Shown in pieces: positions 36,394 to 43,872 of a stretch of DNA of 64,000 nucleotides. The notes below the pieces were generated by a model. That model did no database searches. It was given only the letters and a program-made list of their open reading frames with translations, and was not told where the DNA came from. The stretch is from Anatilimnocola aggregata. Its GTDB lineage: Bacteria > Planctomycetota > Planctomycetia > Pirellulales > Pirellulaceae. Location of the stretch: contig NZ_CP036274.1 in assembly GCF_007747655.1 (NCBI RefSeq), positions 7,502,001 to 7,566,000 on the forward strand, written 5' to 3'. The first letter of the stretch is position 1, and each line of letters starts with the position of its first letter. Position numbers and translations under genes: made by a program.

Positions 36394-36410
36394 TGGGCAC
36401 GACGATTGCT
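36394..36410 (+). promoter_or_regulatory. Sigma-54 (-24/-12) promoter of the flagellar operon
   Basis: GGCACG-ACGA-TTGCT matches the RpoN consensus GGCACG-N4-TTGCW, with GG at 36396-36397 and GC at 36408-36409, 10 bp apart. Only the base before the GG pair (G instead of T) differs. A transcript would start near 36421, about 63 nt before the flgF ATG. An enhancer-binding activator would be required; none is encoded in the window. The remainder of 36095-36480 shows no gene. Confidence 0.75.
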
Positions 36411-36483
36411 TTAGATGCATCATCGCGACGGAGCACCACTTGGCCGCCGCGAACTCATCCACACTCTGCTCGCTTGTGCTGAC

Positions 36484-37245
36484 ATGTACTACGGACTTTA
36501 TACCGCTGCCGCCGGTGCGAACGCCTTGAGCCAAAAGGTCGAGGTGCTGAGCAACAACCTGGCGAACGTCGACACGATTGGCTTCAAGCGGGAACTGGCG
36601 CTGTTGCATGCTCGCGAAAGTGCAGCCATCGAACTCGGCCAGGACTATCGGGGTTCAAGGTCGCGCAACGATCTGGGTGGCGGCGTCGATTTGGCTGCCA
36701 CAGCCACCGAGTTTGGCCTGGGCAACTTCAAATCGACCGGCATGCAAACAGACATGGCCCTCGAACAGCCCAACATGTTCTTCATGGTTCAACGGGGCGA
36801 TGAACAACTCCTGACTCGTGCCGGCAACTTTCAATTCAATAACGAAGGCCAGTTGCAGACCGGCGATGGCGACGCCGTGCTGAGCGCCGATGGCACTCCG
36901 ATTCAACTCGACCCGACGTTGCCGTGGCACATGCTGCCTGGCGGTCGCATCAATCAAGCGGGGGACATCACGGACATTGGCCTGCGTCGTCCCACCAATC
37001 TGGCTGACCTGCAAAAGGTCGGACAGAACTATTTCAAGAGCACCACCGATCAATGGTCCACCATCGAGCCGGAAGATCGTCGCGTGCGGAGCGGCTTTAC
37101 CGAAGTCTCGGGTGTGAACTCGCTGCAAGAGATGACCGAGCTGATTGCCACCTCGCGAGCTTATGAAACCAACATTCGGATGATGCAAACTCACGACCAG
37201 ACCACCGGCTCGCTGATCTCGCGATTGCTGCGGCCCGCTACCTAA
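36484..37245 (+). CDS. flgF: Flagellar basal-body rod protein FlgF
   Basis: 253 aa. MYYGLYTAAAGANALSQKVEVLSNNLANVDTIGFKRE is the N-terminal rod/hook signature, and SGVNSLQEMTELIATSRAYETNIRMMQTHD the C-terminal coiled-coil one. The middle contains the FlgF/FlgG-type LTRAGNFQFNNEGQLQTGDGDAVL. It forms the proximal rod and is exported by the flagellar type III apparatus, so no signal peptide is expected. It is distinguished from the next gene by position and lower similarity to canonical FlgG. First gene of the operon behind the sigma-54 promoter. Confidence 0.9.
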   Translation: MYYGLYTAAAGANALSQKVEVLSNNLANVDTIGFKRELALLHARESAAIELGQDYRGSRSRNDLGGGVDLAATATEFGLGNFKSTGMQTDMALEQPNMFFMVQRGDEQLLTRAGNFQFNNEGQLQTGDGDAVLSADGTPIQLDPTLPWHMLPGGRINQAGDITDIGLRRPTNLADLQKVGQNYFKSTTDQWSTIEPEDRRVRSGFTEVSGVNSLQEMTELIATSRAYETNIRMMQTHDQTTGSLISRLLRPAT

Positions 37246-37305
37246 TTCGACAACGCCTAACGATTCACGAACTGTCTCAGCAGACATTGTCAGGGAAGAC
37301 AAACG

Positions 37306-38112
37306 ATGAGCGTACAAACCCTCTACACCGCCGCGACTGGCATGGAGTCGCTGCAAACCAAGCTCGACGTCATCGCCAATAATCTGGCGAACGTAAACAC
37401 CACCGGCTACAAGAAGGGCCGGGCCAACTTCGAAGATCTGTTCTACCGCACCTACGAGTTTCCGGGTGCCCAGGATCAGCAGCAGAACTATACCGCGGTC
37501 GGCACGCAGGTTGGTCTCGGTTCGCGCGTGCAAAGCGTGCAGACCAAGTTCTCGCAGGGTGCCTTTCAAGATACCGGCAGCCCGCTCGATGTGGCCATCG
37601 AAGGAAACGGCTTCTTCCAAGTGCAGGATCCTTTCAACGGCCAGTCGGTTTATACCCGGGCCGGTAACTTCTCGATCAACGCCAACAATCAACTCGTCGT
37701 GGGTAGTGCCCAGACGGGCCGCCTGGTGGTGCCAAACATCACCCTGCCCACCGATACCACGGCCATCTCAATCACGGCTGACGGCCGCGTGCTGGTGCAG
37801 CAAGCGAACCAGACTCAGTTGCAGCAACAGGGTCAGATTGAACTGGCTCTGTTCCCGAACCCGGAAGGTTTGCTCAAGCTCGGCGAAAACTTGTACCAGG
37901 TGACCGATGCTTCGGGCGCTGCCGTCACAAGCAACCCCGGGCAACAAGGTGTGGGTGTGCTCCGCCAGACGTTTCTGGAGGCTTCGAACGTCGAGCCCGT
38001 GCAAGAACTGATCGACCTGATCACCACGCAGCGGTCATTCGAACTGAACAGTCAGGCCATTCAAGCCGGCGATCAAATCCTGCAGCTCATCTCGAACCTG
38101 CGGCGGAGCTAA
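37306..38112 (+). CDS. flgG: Flagellar distal rod protein FlgG
   Basis: 268 aa, close to the usual length. LYTAATGMESLQTKLDVIANNLANVNTTGYKKGRANFEDLFYRT is the typical FlgG start, followed by GSRVQSVQTKFSQGAFQDTGSPLDVAIEGNGFFQV. It ends with SNVEPVQELIDLITTQRSFELNSQAIQAGDQILQLISNLRR. It forms the distal rod that crosses the periplasm to the hook. The ribosome site GGAAG lies 8 nt before the ATG. flgA follows after 3 bp. Confidence 0.97.
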   Translation: MSVQTLYTAATGMESLQTKLDVIANNLANVNTTGYKKGRANFEDLFYRTYEFPGAQDQQQNYTAVGTQVGLGSRVQSVQTKFSQGAFQDTGSPLDVAIEGNGFFQVQDPFNGQSVYTRAGNFSINANNQLVVGSAQTGRLVVPNITLPTDTTAISITADGRVLVQQANQTQLQQQGQIELALFPNPEGLLKLGENLYQVTDASGAAVTSNPGQQGVGVLRQTFLEASNVEPVQELIDLITTQRSFELNSQAIQAGDQILQLISNLRRS

Positions 38113-38115
38113 CCG

Positions 38116-39204
38116 ATGACTGTTCAACTGCAGAAGAGCATGTTTTTCGCCGCAATCCTGGTCGCCAGCCAATGGTCGGCCCGGGCTGCGGAAATTCATT
38201 TTCAAGCCGATGCCACCGTCGCTCGCGGGATCGTTCGCCTGGGCGATGTTGCCGAAATCATCACCGGCGACGATGGCGAAGCTCGACTGCTCGAAGGGAT
38301 CGCGCTCGTACCGGCTCCCGATGTGGACCAAACCCGCTTGCTCAAGCGACAAGAGGTTCAACAACTGCTGCAGCTGAGCGGTGTGCAACTCCGCGAACAT
38401 CGCTTCAGCGGGGCTGAGGTCACTCAACTGCGGGCTGGAATGCCGATTGCAACTCACAACGTCCGCAAAGTCGCGTCGGCGGTGGAATTGATTCCCACCG
38501 TAATCCCTGCCGAACAACAGCCCGCGACCGAAGCCAACGCTGCTGCCCGGATCGGCCAGGCCCTTGTCAGTCACTTGAATGCTGTCTCGGACTTTCCTGC
38601 CGAGTGGCAAGCCGAAGTCGCCTTCTCACCGCGCGTTGCTCAGGCCGTGGAAGGCCAGCAGATCGTTCGCGTCGAAGGTGGCATCTCTCCTTGGCTGGGT
38701 CGGCAGACTTTCATGCTGCTCATCGGCAACGAAGCAGCTCCCACTCGCCTGCCGATCGAAGCCGAAGTCTCGGGCACGGCCCGCGCGGTCACCACCATTC
38801 GCACCATCGAACGGGGCACCATGCTCACCGCTGACGACCTGCAACTGCAAACGGTCTCACTCAAGAGTGGCGTACGTCTGGTCTTCGATCCGCAGCAACT
38901 CATCGGTCAAGAAGCGACTCGCACGCTCAACGCGGGGCAACTCGTCGGCATCGATATGGTTCGCGCTTTGCGGCTCGTCAAGCGAGGCGAAGACATTCAG
39001 GTCTTCTCGATTGGTGCAGGCTTGCAAATTGTCGAACCAGCCAAGGCCCTGGCCGATGGCGGACAAGGGGACTCGATCACGGTCGAGTTTGCCGATCGTC
39101 GCAAGATGACGGCCCGCGTCACGGGCACTCGCCGGGCCGAAGTCTATGCGATGCAGACCATCCGCTCGCAAGTAGATACCACCACGCAATTGATTCGCCG
39201 TTAA
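38116..39204 (+). CDS. flgA: Flagellar P-ring assembly chaperone FlgA
   Basis: 362 aa, longer than the enterobacterial protein (about 220 aa), with a signal peptide (MFFAAILVASQWSARA). The C-terminal part is the SAF/ChapFlgA domain: TIRTIERGTMLTADDLQLQTVSLKSG, EATRTLNAGQLVGIDMVRAL, LVKRGEDIQVF. The extra N-terminal 150 residues look like another beta-rich domain (LGDVAEIITGDDGEARLLEGIALVPAP), a form I recall from other large FlgA proteins. It acts in the periplasm, binding FlgI before ring assembly. Confidence 0.9.
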   Translation: MTVQLQKSMFFAAILVASQWSARAAEIHFQADATVARGIVRLGDVAEIITGDDGEARLLEGIALVPAPDVDQTRLLKRQEVQQLLQLSGVQLREHRFSGAEVTQLRAGMPIATHNVRKVASAVELIPTVIPAEQQPATEANAAARIGQALVSHLNAVSDFPAEWQAEVAFSPRVAQAVEGQQIVRVEGGISPWLGRQTFMLLIGNEAAPTRLPIEAEVSGTARAVTTIRTIERGTMLTADDLQLQTVSLKSGVRLVFDPQQLIGQEATRTLNAGQLVGIDMVRALRLVKRGEDIQVFSIGAGLQIVEPAKALADGGQGDSITVEFADRRKMTARVTGTRRAEVYAMQTIRSQVDTTTQLIRR

Positions 39205-39234
39205 TTCGCACGCACGCACAGGCACGCTGGCATC

Positions 39235-39954
39235 ATGCAACACCTCAACCGCACATCCTGGCGAACGATTCCTTCAGTGGCTCTGCTGATGGGGAGTTCC
39301 ACGCTGTACGTCATCGCTCAGCAGCCTCGCCAAGAGGAAGGCCCAAGTTCGAGCTTGTACGCATCGCGGGTCGCCTATCAGGCTCAGATGCAACCGGGGC
39401 CACCGATGGGCAACGGCTGGTACGAAGCTCCGCTGCCGCCGCCGAAGGAAGTGAAGAAGGGGGATCTGATCAAGATTCGCGTCGACATCAATTCGCAGAT
39501 GGCTTCGGAAGGTGAAGTTCAACGCCGCAAGAATACACAGTACGACGCAATCCTGAACGACTGGGTGCTACTCAACGGTCTGCGCTCGGTGAAACCAGCA
39601 CCGCAGAGCGATGGCGACCAACGCATTCGCGGTACCAACAATCAACTCTATCGGGCCACCGGAGAACTCGACACGGCCGAAGTGATGAAGTTCAACATCA
39701 CTGCAACCGTCGTCGACATTCTGCCCAACGGCAACCTGGTGGTCGAAGCCCACTGGAAGATCAACAACAACAACGAACAGTGGATTCGTTCGCTGTCGGG
39801 CATTGTTGCACGCGAAAACATCGGCCCGGGCAATCTAGTGTTGGGCGAAGATGTCGCCGAACTCCACATCGGCAAAAAGGAACTTGGCACCGTCCGCGAT
39901 TCCTACACGCGGGGCTGGGTCACTCGCCTGCTCGACGTCTTCAGCCCGTTCTAA
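39235..39954 (+). CDS. flgH: Flagellar L-ring protein FlgH, no lipobox
   Basis: 239 aa. KKGDLIKIRVDINSQMASEGEVQRRKNTQYDAILNDW and EVMKFNITATVVDILPNGNLVVEAHWKI match FlgH, as does LSGIVARENIGPGNLVLGEDVAELHI. It forms the outer-membrane bushing around the rod. The N-terminus has a signal-like stretch (SVALLMGSSTLYVIA) but no cysteine at all, so the lipid anchor known from enteric FlgH is missing. It lies between flgA and flgI as in many flagellar operons. Confidence 0.93.
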   Translation: MQHLNRTSWRTIPSVALLMGSSTLYVIAQQPRQEEGPSSSLYASRVAYQAQMQPGPPMGNGWYEAPLPPPKEVKKGDLIKIRVDINSQMASEGEVQRRKNTQYDAILNDWVLLNGLRSVKPAPQSDGDQRIRGTNNQLYRATGELDTAEVMKFNITATVVDILPNGNLVVEAHWKINNNNEQWIRSLSGIVARENIGPGNLVLGEDVAELHIGKKELGTVRDSYTRGWVTRLLDVFSPF

Positions 39955-39993
39955 TTCATCCGACTTTTGCACTTGCTGCCCGAAAATAATCCA

Positions 39994-41055
39994 ATGAAAA
40001 ACTTCATCCTCTTCCTTGCGACAATCTTCACGCTGGCCAGCACGGCCCGCGCCGAGATCAAGCTGAGCGATGTCTGCCGCATCAAGGGCCAAGAAGAAAA
40101 CACGCTGCACGGCATGGGTCTGGTCGTCGGCTTGAAGGGGACTGGCGACGGAGACTCGCGAACCACGATGCGGGCGCTGGCTCGCTACATGGAATTGATG
40201 GGGCATCGCCTCGGCAACGATCCACGCGGTCAAACCATGCTGGAAGAGTTGAAGGGTGTGAAGAACGTCGCGATGGTGTTTCTCACCGTCACGGTTCCCG
40301 CGGGTGGAGCCCAACAGGGCGACTTGATCGATTGCAAAGTGAGTGCCCTCAGTGCCAAGAGCATCGAAGGTGGTTACTTGATGCTGACCGAACTCCACGG
40401 CCCCGTGCCGGGCGATAAAACGGTCTATGGCATTGCCAAGGGTCAAATCTCGATCGACGACATCATCAAGCCCCAAACGGGCACCATCGCCCGTGGCTGC
40501 CAGATGGAACAGAAGTTTCAGAACGAGTTCGTGAAGGACGGCAAGTTGCTGCTGGTGATGAGCAAGGACCAGGCCACCTTTCAAATGACTTCGCTCGTCG
40601 AACAAAGCGTGAACCGCGAACCTGACTTTCGCATCGGCAGCACCGGCGAAGGAATCGCCCGTGCTCTCGATCAAGTGCGCGTGCAAGTGATCATCCCCGC
40701 CACCTATGCCGACAACCCGGCTTTGTTCGCTTCGGTGCTGATGGAAACTCGCGTCGGTCGGCCGCAGACCGATACCACCGTCATTATCAACGAACGAAAG
40801 CAGGCCGTCATTGTCGGGGCTGATGTGGAAATTGGCCCCGTCGCAGTGATGCACAAGAATCGCCTGATTCAGGTTGGCGGCGAACAGTTGAATCAGTTTG
40901 TCGAAGTGAATCCCGCTGCCGAAACCCAAAAGCCCAAGTTGGCCGCTCTGGTCGACGCCCTCAATACGTTGAAGGTTCCCGCTGAAGACGTGATCGACAT
41001 CATCAAGATGCTCAAGCACAAGCGGGCCCTCTACGGCGAATTAATCATCGAATAG
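39994..41055 (+). CDS. flgI: Flagellar P-ring protein FlgI
   Basis: 353 aa. A signal peptide (MKNFILFLATIFTLASTARA) is followed by the family start IKLSDVCRIKGQEENTLHGMGLVVGLKGTGDG, VKNVAMVFLTVTVPAGGAQQGDLIDCKVSALSAKSIEGGYLMLTEL, and the C-terminal VDALNTLKVPAEDVIDIIKMLKHKRALYGELIIE. It builds the periplasmic P-ring. The ATG at 39994 gives the signal peptide; an upstream TTG would add nine residues before it. Followed by a repeat arm before flgJ. Confidence 0.96.
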   Translation: MKNFILFLATIFTLASTARAEIKLSDVCRIKGQEENTLHGMGLVVGLKGTGDGDSRTTMRALARYMELMGHRLGNDPRGQTMLEELKGVKNVAMVFLTVTVPAGGAQQGDLIDCKVSALSAKSIEGGYLMLTELHGPVPGDKTVYGIAKGQISIDDIIKPQTGTIARGCQMEQKFQNEFVKDGKLLLVMSKDQATFQMTSLVEQSVNREPDFRIGSTGEGIARALDQVRVQVIIPATYADNPALFASVLMETRVGRPQTDTTVIINERKQAVIVGADVEIGPVAVMHKNRLIQVGGEQLNQFVEVNPAAETQKPKLAALVDALNTLKVPAEDVIDIIKMLKHKRALYGELIIE

Positions 41056-41062
41056 TTCCCAA

Positions 41063-41085
41063 GTAGCCCGACGCGTCAGCGAGGG
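41063..41085. repeat. Single arm of the AGCCCGACGCGTCAGCGAGGG family
   Basis: GTAGCCCGACGCGTCAGCGA, the conserved arm of the repeat at 5714-5788, occurs within the flgI-flgJ gap without a full inverted partner. The operon therefore carries an intergenic repeat inside it. Confidence 0.6.
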
Positions 41086-41148
41086 GAACTCCTTCGCAGG
41101 TCACCTTCGCCAACCACACTAAACCTCACACTTCTGCATACAACTCCC

Positions 41149-41460
41149 ATGCAAATCAACGCCGCAACCCTGACGATGGCTGGCCCGCGAGGTGAAGCAC
41201 CCACCGGCTTGATGGCCAAGACGACTTCGCACGACGAAGCTCGCGAAGCGTTCACCGATTTTGTCGGCCAGACGATGTTCGGCCAGGCTTTGTCTTCGAT
41301 GCGAAAAACCGTCGAGAAGTCGGAGTACTTTCACGGCGGTCGTGCTGAGGAAGTGTTTCAAGGCCAGCTCGATCAAATCCTGGCCGAAGAATTGACGGAA
41401 GCATCGGCCGATTCCTTCGCCGGCCCGATGTTCGACATGTTCATGCTGCACCGCTCTTAG
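41149..41460 (+). CDS. flgJ: FlgJ-type rod-binding protein without muramidase domain
   Basis: 103 aa. EAREAFTDFVGQTMFGQALSSMRKTVEKSEYFHGGRAEEVFQGQLDQILAEELTE matches the N-terminal rod-binding domain of FlgJ (PF10135). The C-terminal peptidoglycan hydrolase domain found in proteobacterial FlgJ is absent, as in many other phyla, so another enzyme must open the wall. It caps or guides rod assembly in the periplasm. Confidence 0.88.
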   Translation: MQINAATLTMAGPRGEAPTGLMAKTTSHDEAREAFTDFVGQTMFGQALSSMRKTVEKSEYFHGGRAEEVFQGQLDQILAEELTEASADSFAGPMFDMFMLHRS

Positions 41461-41518
41461 TTTTGCTCGCGACCCGCAGTTCACCCTTGCTCCTCACCTG
41501 AAAATAGTGCGATCTTCC

Positions 41519-42106
41519 ATGACGACAGCCTTAGCCACATCGCCAGTTGCCGTGAACGCTGTAGTGCCACCGGTGCAGATCGCTCCGCAGGTTGCTCCCC
41601 AGACCGCCACGAAGGTCGATTGGGAAGCCGAGATTTCGCAACTACTGGCCGAACTGAGCGGCGTGCAAGCAGAACTACTGGCCGTGCTGGGCGAGAAACG
41701 GCAACGGTTGGCCGCGGTCGAAATCGGCAGCATGTCCGAACTGCAGGTTCGCGAACAAGCACTCTGCGATCGCTTGCAAGCGTGCCACACGCGGCGCGAG
41801 GAATTGCTGGCCGCGGCCAAGCAGCAAGGTCTGCCAGCCGACAGCATGACCTCGCTAGCGAAAGCTGCTGTCGGGACCACGAGCACATCGCAGCGTGACA
41901 AACTGCGCAAGGACCTGGCAAACTCGGCAAGCCGTATGCGACTGTTACAGGCCCAGAGCCTGACAAACTGGGTCGTGGCTCAACGTTCGCTGCTGCATGT
42001 GTCGCAATTGCTGGAGATTATCGCCACCGGTGGCCGCTTACAGCCGACCTATGGAGTAGGGGAAGGTGTGCACAATCGTGGTGGCATGGTCGACCACGAA
42101 GCCTAA
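41519..42106 (+). CDS. flgN: FlgN-like flagellar export chaperone
   Basis: 195 aa, mostly alpha-helical with a coiled-coil feel: WEAEISQLLAELSGVQAELLAVLGEKRQRLAAVE and LRKDLANSASRMRLLQAQSLTNWVVAQRSLLHVSQLLEII. An N-terminal Pro/Val/Ala-rich 35-residue leader and a C-terminal GGRLQPTYG segment resemble FlgN-type chaperones, which keep FlgK and FlgL export-competent in the cytoplasm. The call rests on helical pattern and the position directly before flgK. The ATG at 41519 was chosen over GTG at 41507. Confidence 0.75.
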   Translation: MTTALATSPVAVNAVVPPVQIAPQVAPQTATKVDWEAEISQLLAELSGVQAELLAVLGEKRQRLAAVEIGSMSELQVREQALCDRLQACHTRREELLAAAKQQGLPADSMTSLAKAAVGTTSTSQRDKLRKDLANSASRMRLLQAQSLTNWVVAQRSLLHVSQLLEIIATGGRLQPTYGVGEGVHNRGGMVDHEA

Positions 42107-42124
42107 GCCAATAGCGACCAATCC

Positions 42125-43822
42125 ATGTCACTCTTCAGCACCATCCAGATCGCGAAGAACTCGCTGGTCGCAGCCCAAATGGGACTGCAGGTCACGAGCA
42201 ACAACGTAGCCAACGCGAACACTCCCGGCTACATTCGCCAGAATCTGGTCCTGACACCCGCCCCCACGCAGCGTTACGGCGGCCTGCTGCTTGGCCTGGG
42301 CGTCAGCGTGCAAGCGGTCGTGCAACAGACCGATCGCTTTCTCGAAGAGCGGGTGCGCAACGCCGCCAGCGATCTGGCCAACAGCCAGGCCCAGGAAGAT
42401 ACCTACGTTCAACTCGAGTCGCTGATCGGCGAACTGAGCGACACTGACCTCAGCACCGGCCTGAGCGAGTTCTTCAACAGCATTCACGACATTCTCAACC
42501 AGCCCGATAGTGCCAGCGTCCGCAACCTGGCCGTGCTGCAAGGGAAAACGCTGACCGACGATATCCGCCGGCTTGATACGCGGGTGCGCGAAGTGCGCGA
42601 TAACGTGAACGATCAGATCGGCGCTGCGGCCGACGAGATTAATCGCCTGTTGAAGGAAGTCTCGACGCTGAACGTGCAGATCTCGATTGCCGAAGGAGGC
42701 GGGGCAGTTGCTAGCGATGCCGTCGGCCTGCGCGATAAGCGGAGCCAGGTGCTCACGCAACTCTCGTCGATCATCGATATTCAAGCGGTCGAACAGACCA
42801 GCGGCGATGTGACGGTCTTCTCGGGCGGTGATTACCTCGTATTTCAGGGCACTTTTCGCCCGGTGACGACGGTCACCAAGTCTGACCGCGATTTGAACTC
42901 CTACGAAATTCGCCTCGCCGAAACCGATTCGCCCATCAACACCTCCAGCGGTTCGCTCGCCGGACTGATCTCCTCGCGCGATAACATCCTGGGGGGCTTT
43001 CTCGATCAACTCGATACGTTCACACAGAACTTGATGTTCGAGTTCAACAAGCTGCACAGCAGCGGGCAGGGACTCACCGGGCTGAGTGAAGCGACGAGCG
43101 AATTCGCCGTGAATAACACGGCTGCGGCCCTCGATCAGGCTGGCTTGACCTTCAATCCCGTGAATGGATCGTTCGAAGTCCTGGTGCGCAATCAACAAAC
43201 GGGCCTGACCACCACCACGCAGGTGCGCGTCGATCTCAACGGCCTCGATGGCGATACCACGCTCGACGAACTGGCTGCTGCGATCAACAACATCGACGGC
43301 ATTTCGGCCATTGTCACGCCCAATCGCAAGTTGGAGATCAAAGGGGACTCGCAACTAGTCACCTTCAGTTTTGCCAACGACACCAGCGGAGCACTCGCAG
43401 CCCTGGGTGTGAATACGTTCTTCACCGGTTCCGGCGCGTCGAGCATTGGCATCAACAAGACAGTGCAAACCGATCCCTCGAAGTTCGCAGCCAGCGGCGG
43501 TGGCATTGGCGAAGACACCGCCATTGCCGTGAAACTGGCGAACTTGCTGAACGCACCGCTGGCTTCGCTCGGCGGTTCGAATTTGGCCGTGCAGTACGAT
43601 CGCTTTGTGGGTGAAGTGACGCAAGGCGCTTCGGTCACCAAGAGCGTGGCGGAAGGCTTTCGTGTTTTTCACGGCACGCTCGAAGGTCAGCTGTTGGCCG
43701 TGCAAGGCGTGAACATCGACGAAGAGGCCATCAAGATGATCGCCTATCAGCGGGCCTTTCAAGCGTCGGCCCGCGTTGTTTCGACCATCAGCGAACTGCT
43801 GGAGACGCTCGTCAACCTGTAA
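42125..43822 (+). CDS. flgK: Flagellar hook-filament junction protein FlgK
   Basis: 565 aa. Starts SLFSTIQIAKNSLVAAQMGLQVTSNNVANANTPGYIRQ, the typical D0 helix with the asparagine-rich NNVANANTPGY box. It ends with EGQLLAVQGVNIDEEAIKMIAYQRAFQASARVVSTISELLETLVNL. A central beta-rich region has a flagellin-type IN motif (about residues 345-420). It is the first of two junction proteins between hook and filament. FlgN-like and flgL genes flank it. Confidence 0.97.
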   Translation: MSLFSTIQIAKNSLVAAQMGLQVTSNNVANANTPGYIRQNLVLTPAPTQRYGGLLLGLGVSVQAVVQQTDRFLEERVRNAASDLANSQAQEDTYVQLESLIGELSDTDLSTGLSEFFNSIHDILNQPDSASVRNLAVLQGKTLTDDIRRLDTRVREVRDNVNDQIGAAADEINRLLKEVSTLNVQISIAEGGGAVASDAVGLRDKRSQVLTQLSSIIDIQAVEQTSGDVTVFSGGDYLVFQGTFRPVTTVTKSDRDLNSYEIRLAETDSPINTSSGSLAGLISSRDNILGGFLDQLDTFTQNLMFEFNKLHSSGQGLTGLSEATSEFAVNNTAAALDQAGLTFNPVNGSFEVLVRNQQTGLTTTTQVRVDLNGLDGDTTLDELAAAINNIDGISAIVTPNRKLEIKGDSQLVTFSFANDTSGALAALGVNTFFTGSGASSIGINKTVQTDPSKFAASGGGIGEDTAIAVKLANLLNAPLASLGGSNLAVQYDRFVGEVTQGASVTKSVAEGFRVFHGTLEGQLLAVQGVNIDEEAIKMIAYQRAFQASARVVSTISELLETLVNL

Positions 43823-43872
43823 TCGATTGAACTCATTGCCCGCCTCACCGCCCGCAAACTATCCCACCGCCC

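Noticed and set aside
39835-41019. 394-codon open frame antisense to flgI
   Set aside because: Opposite a canonical FlgI; the translation is His/Gln/Asp-rich and unlike any known protein.
42128-43354. 408-codon open frame antisense to flgK
   Set aside because: Shadow of flgK with no independent support.
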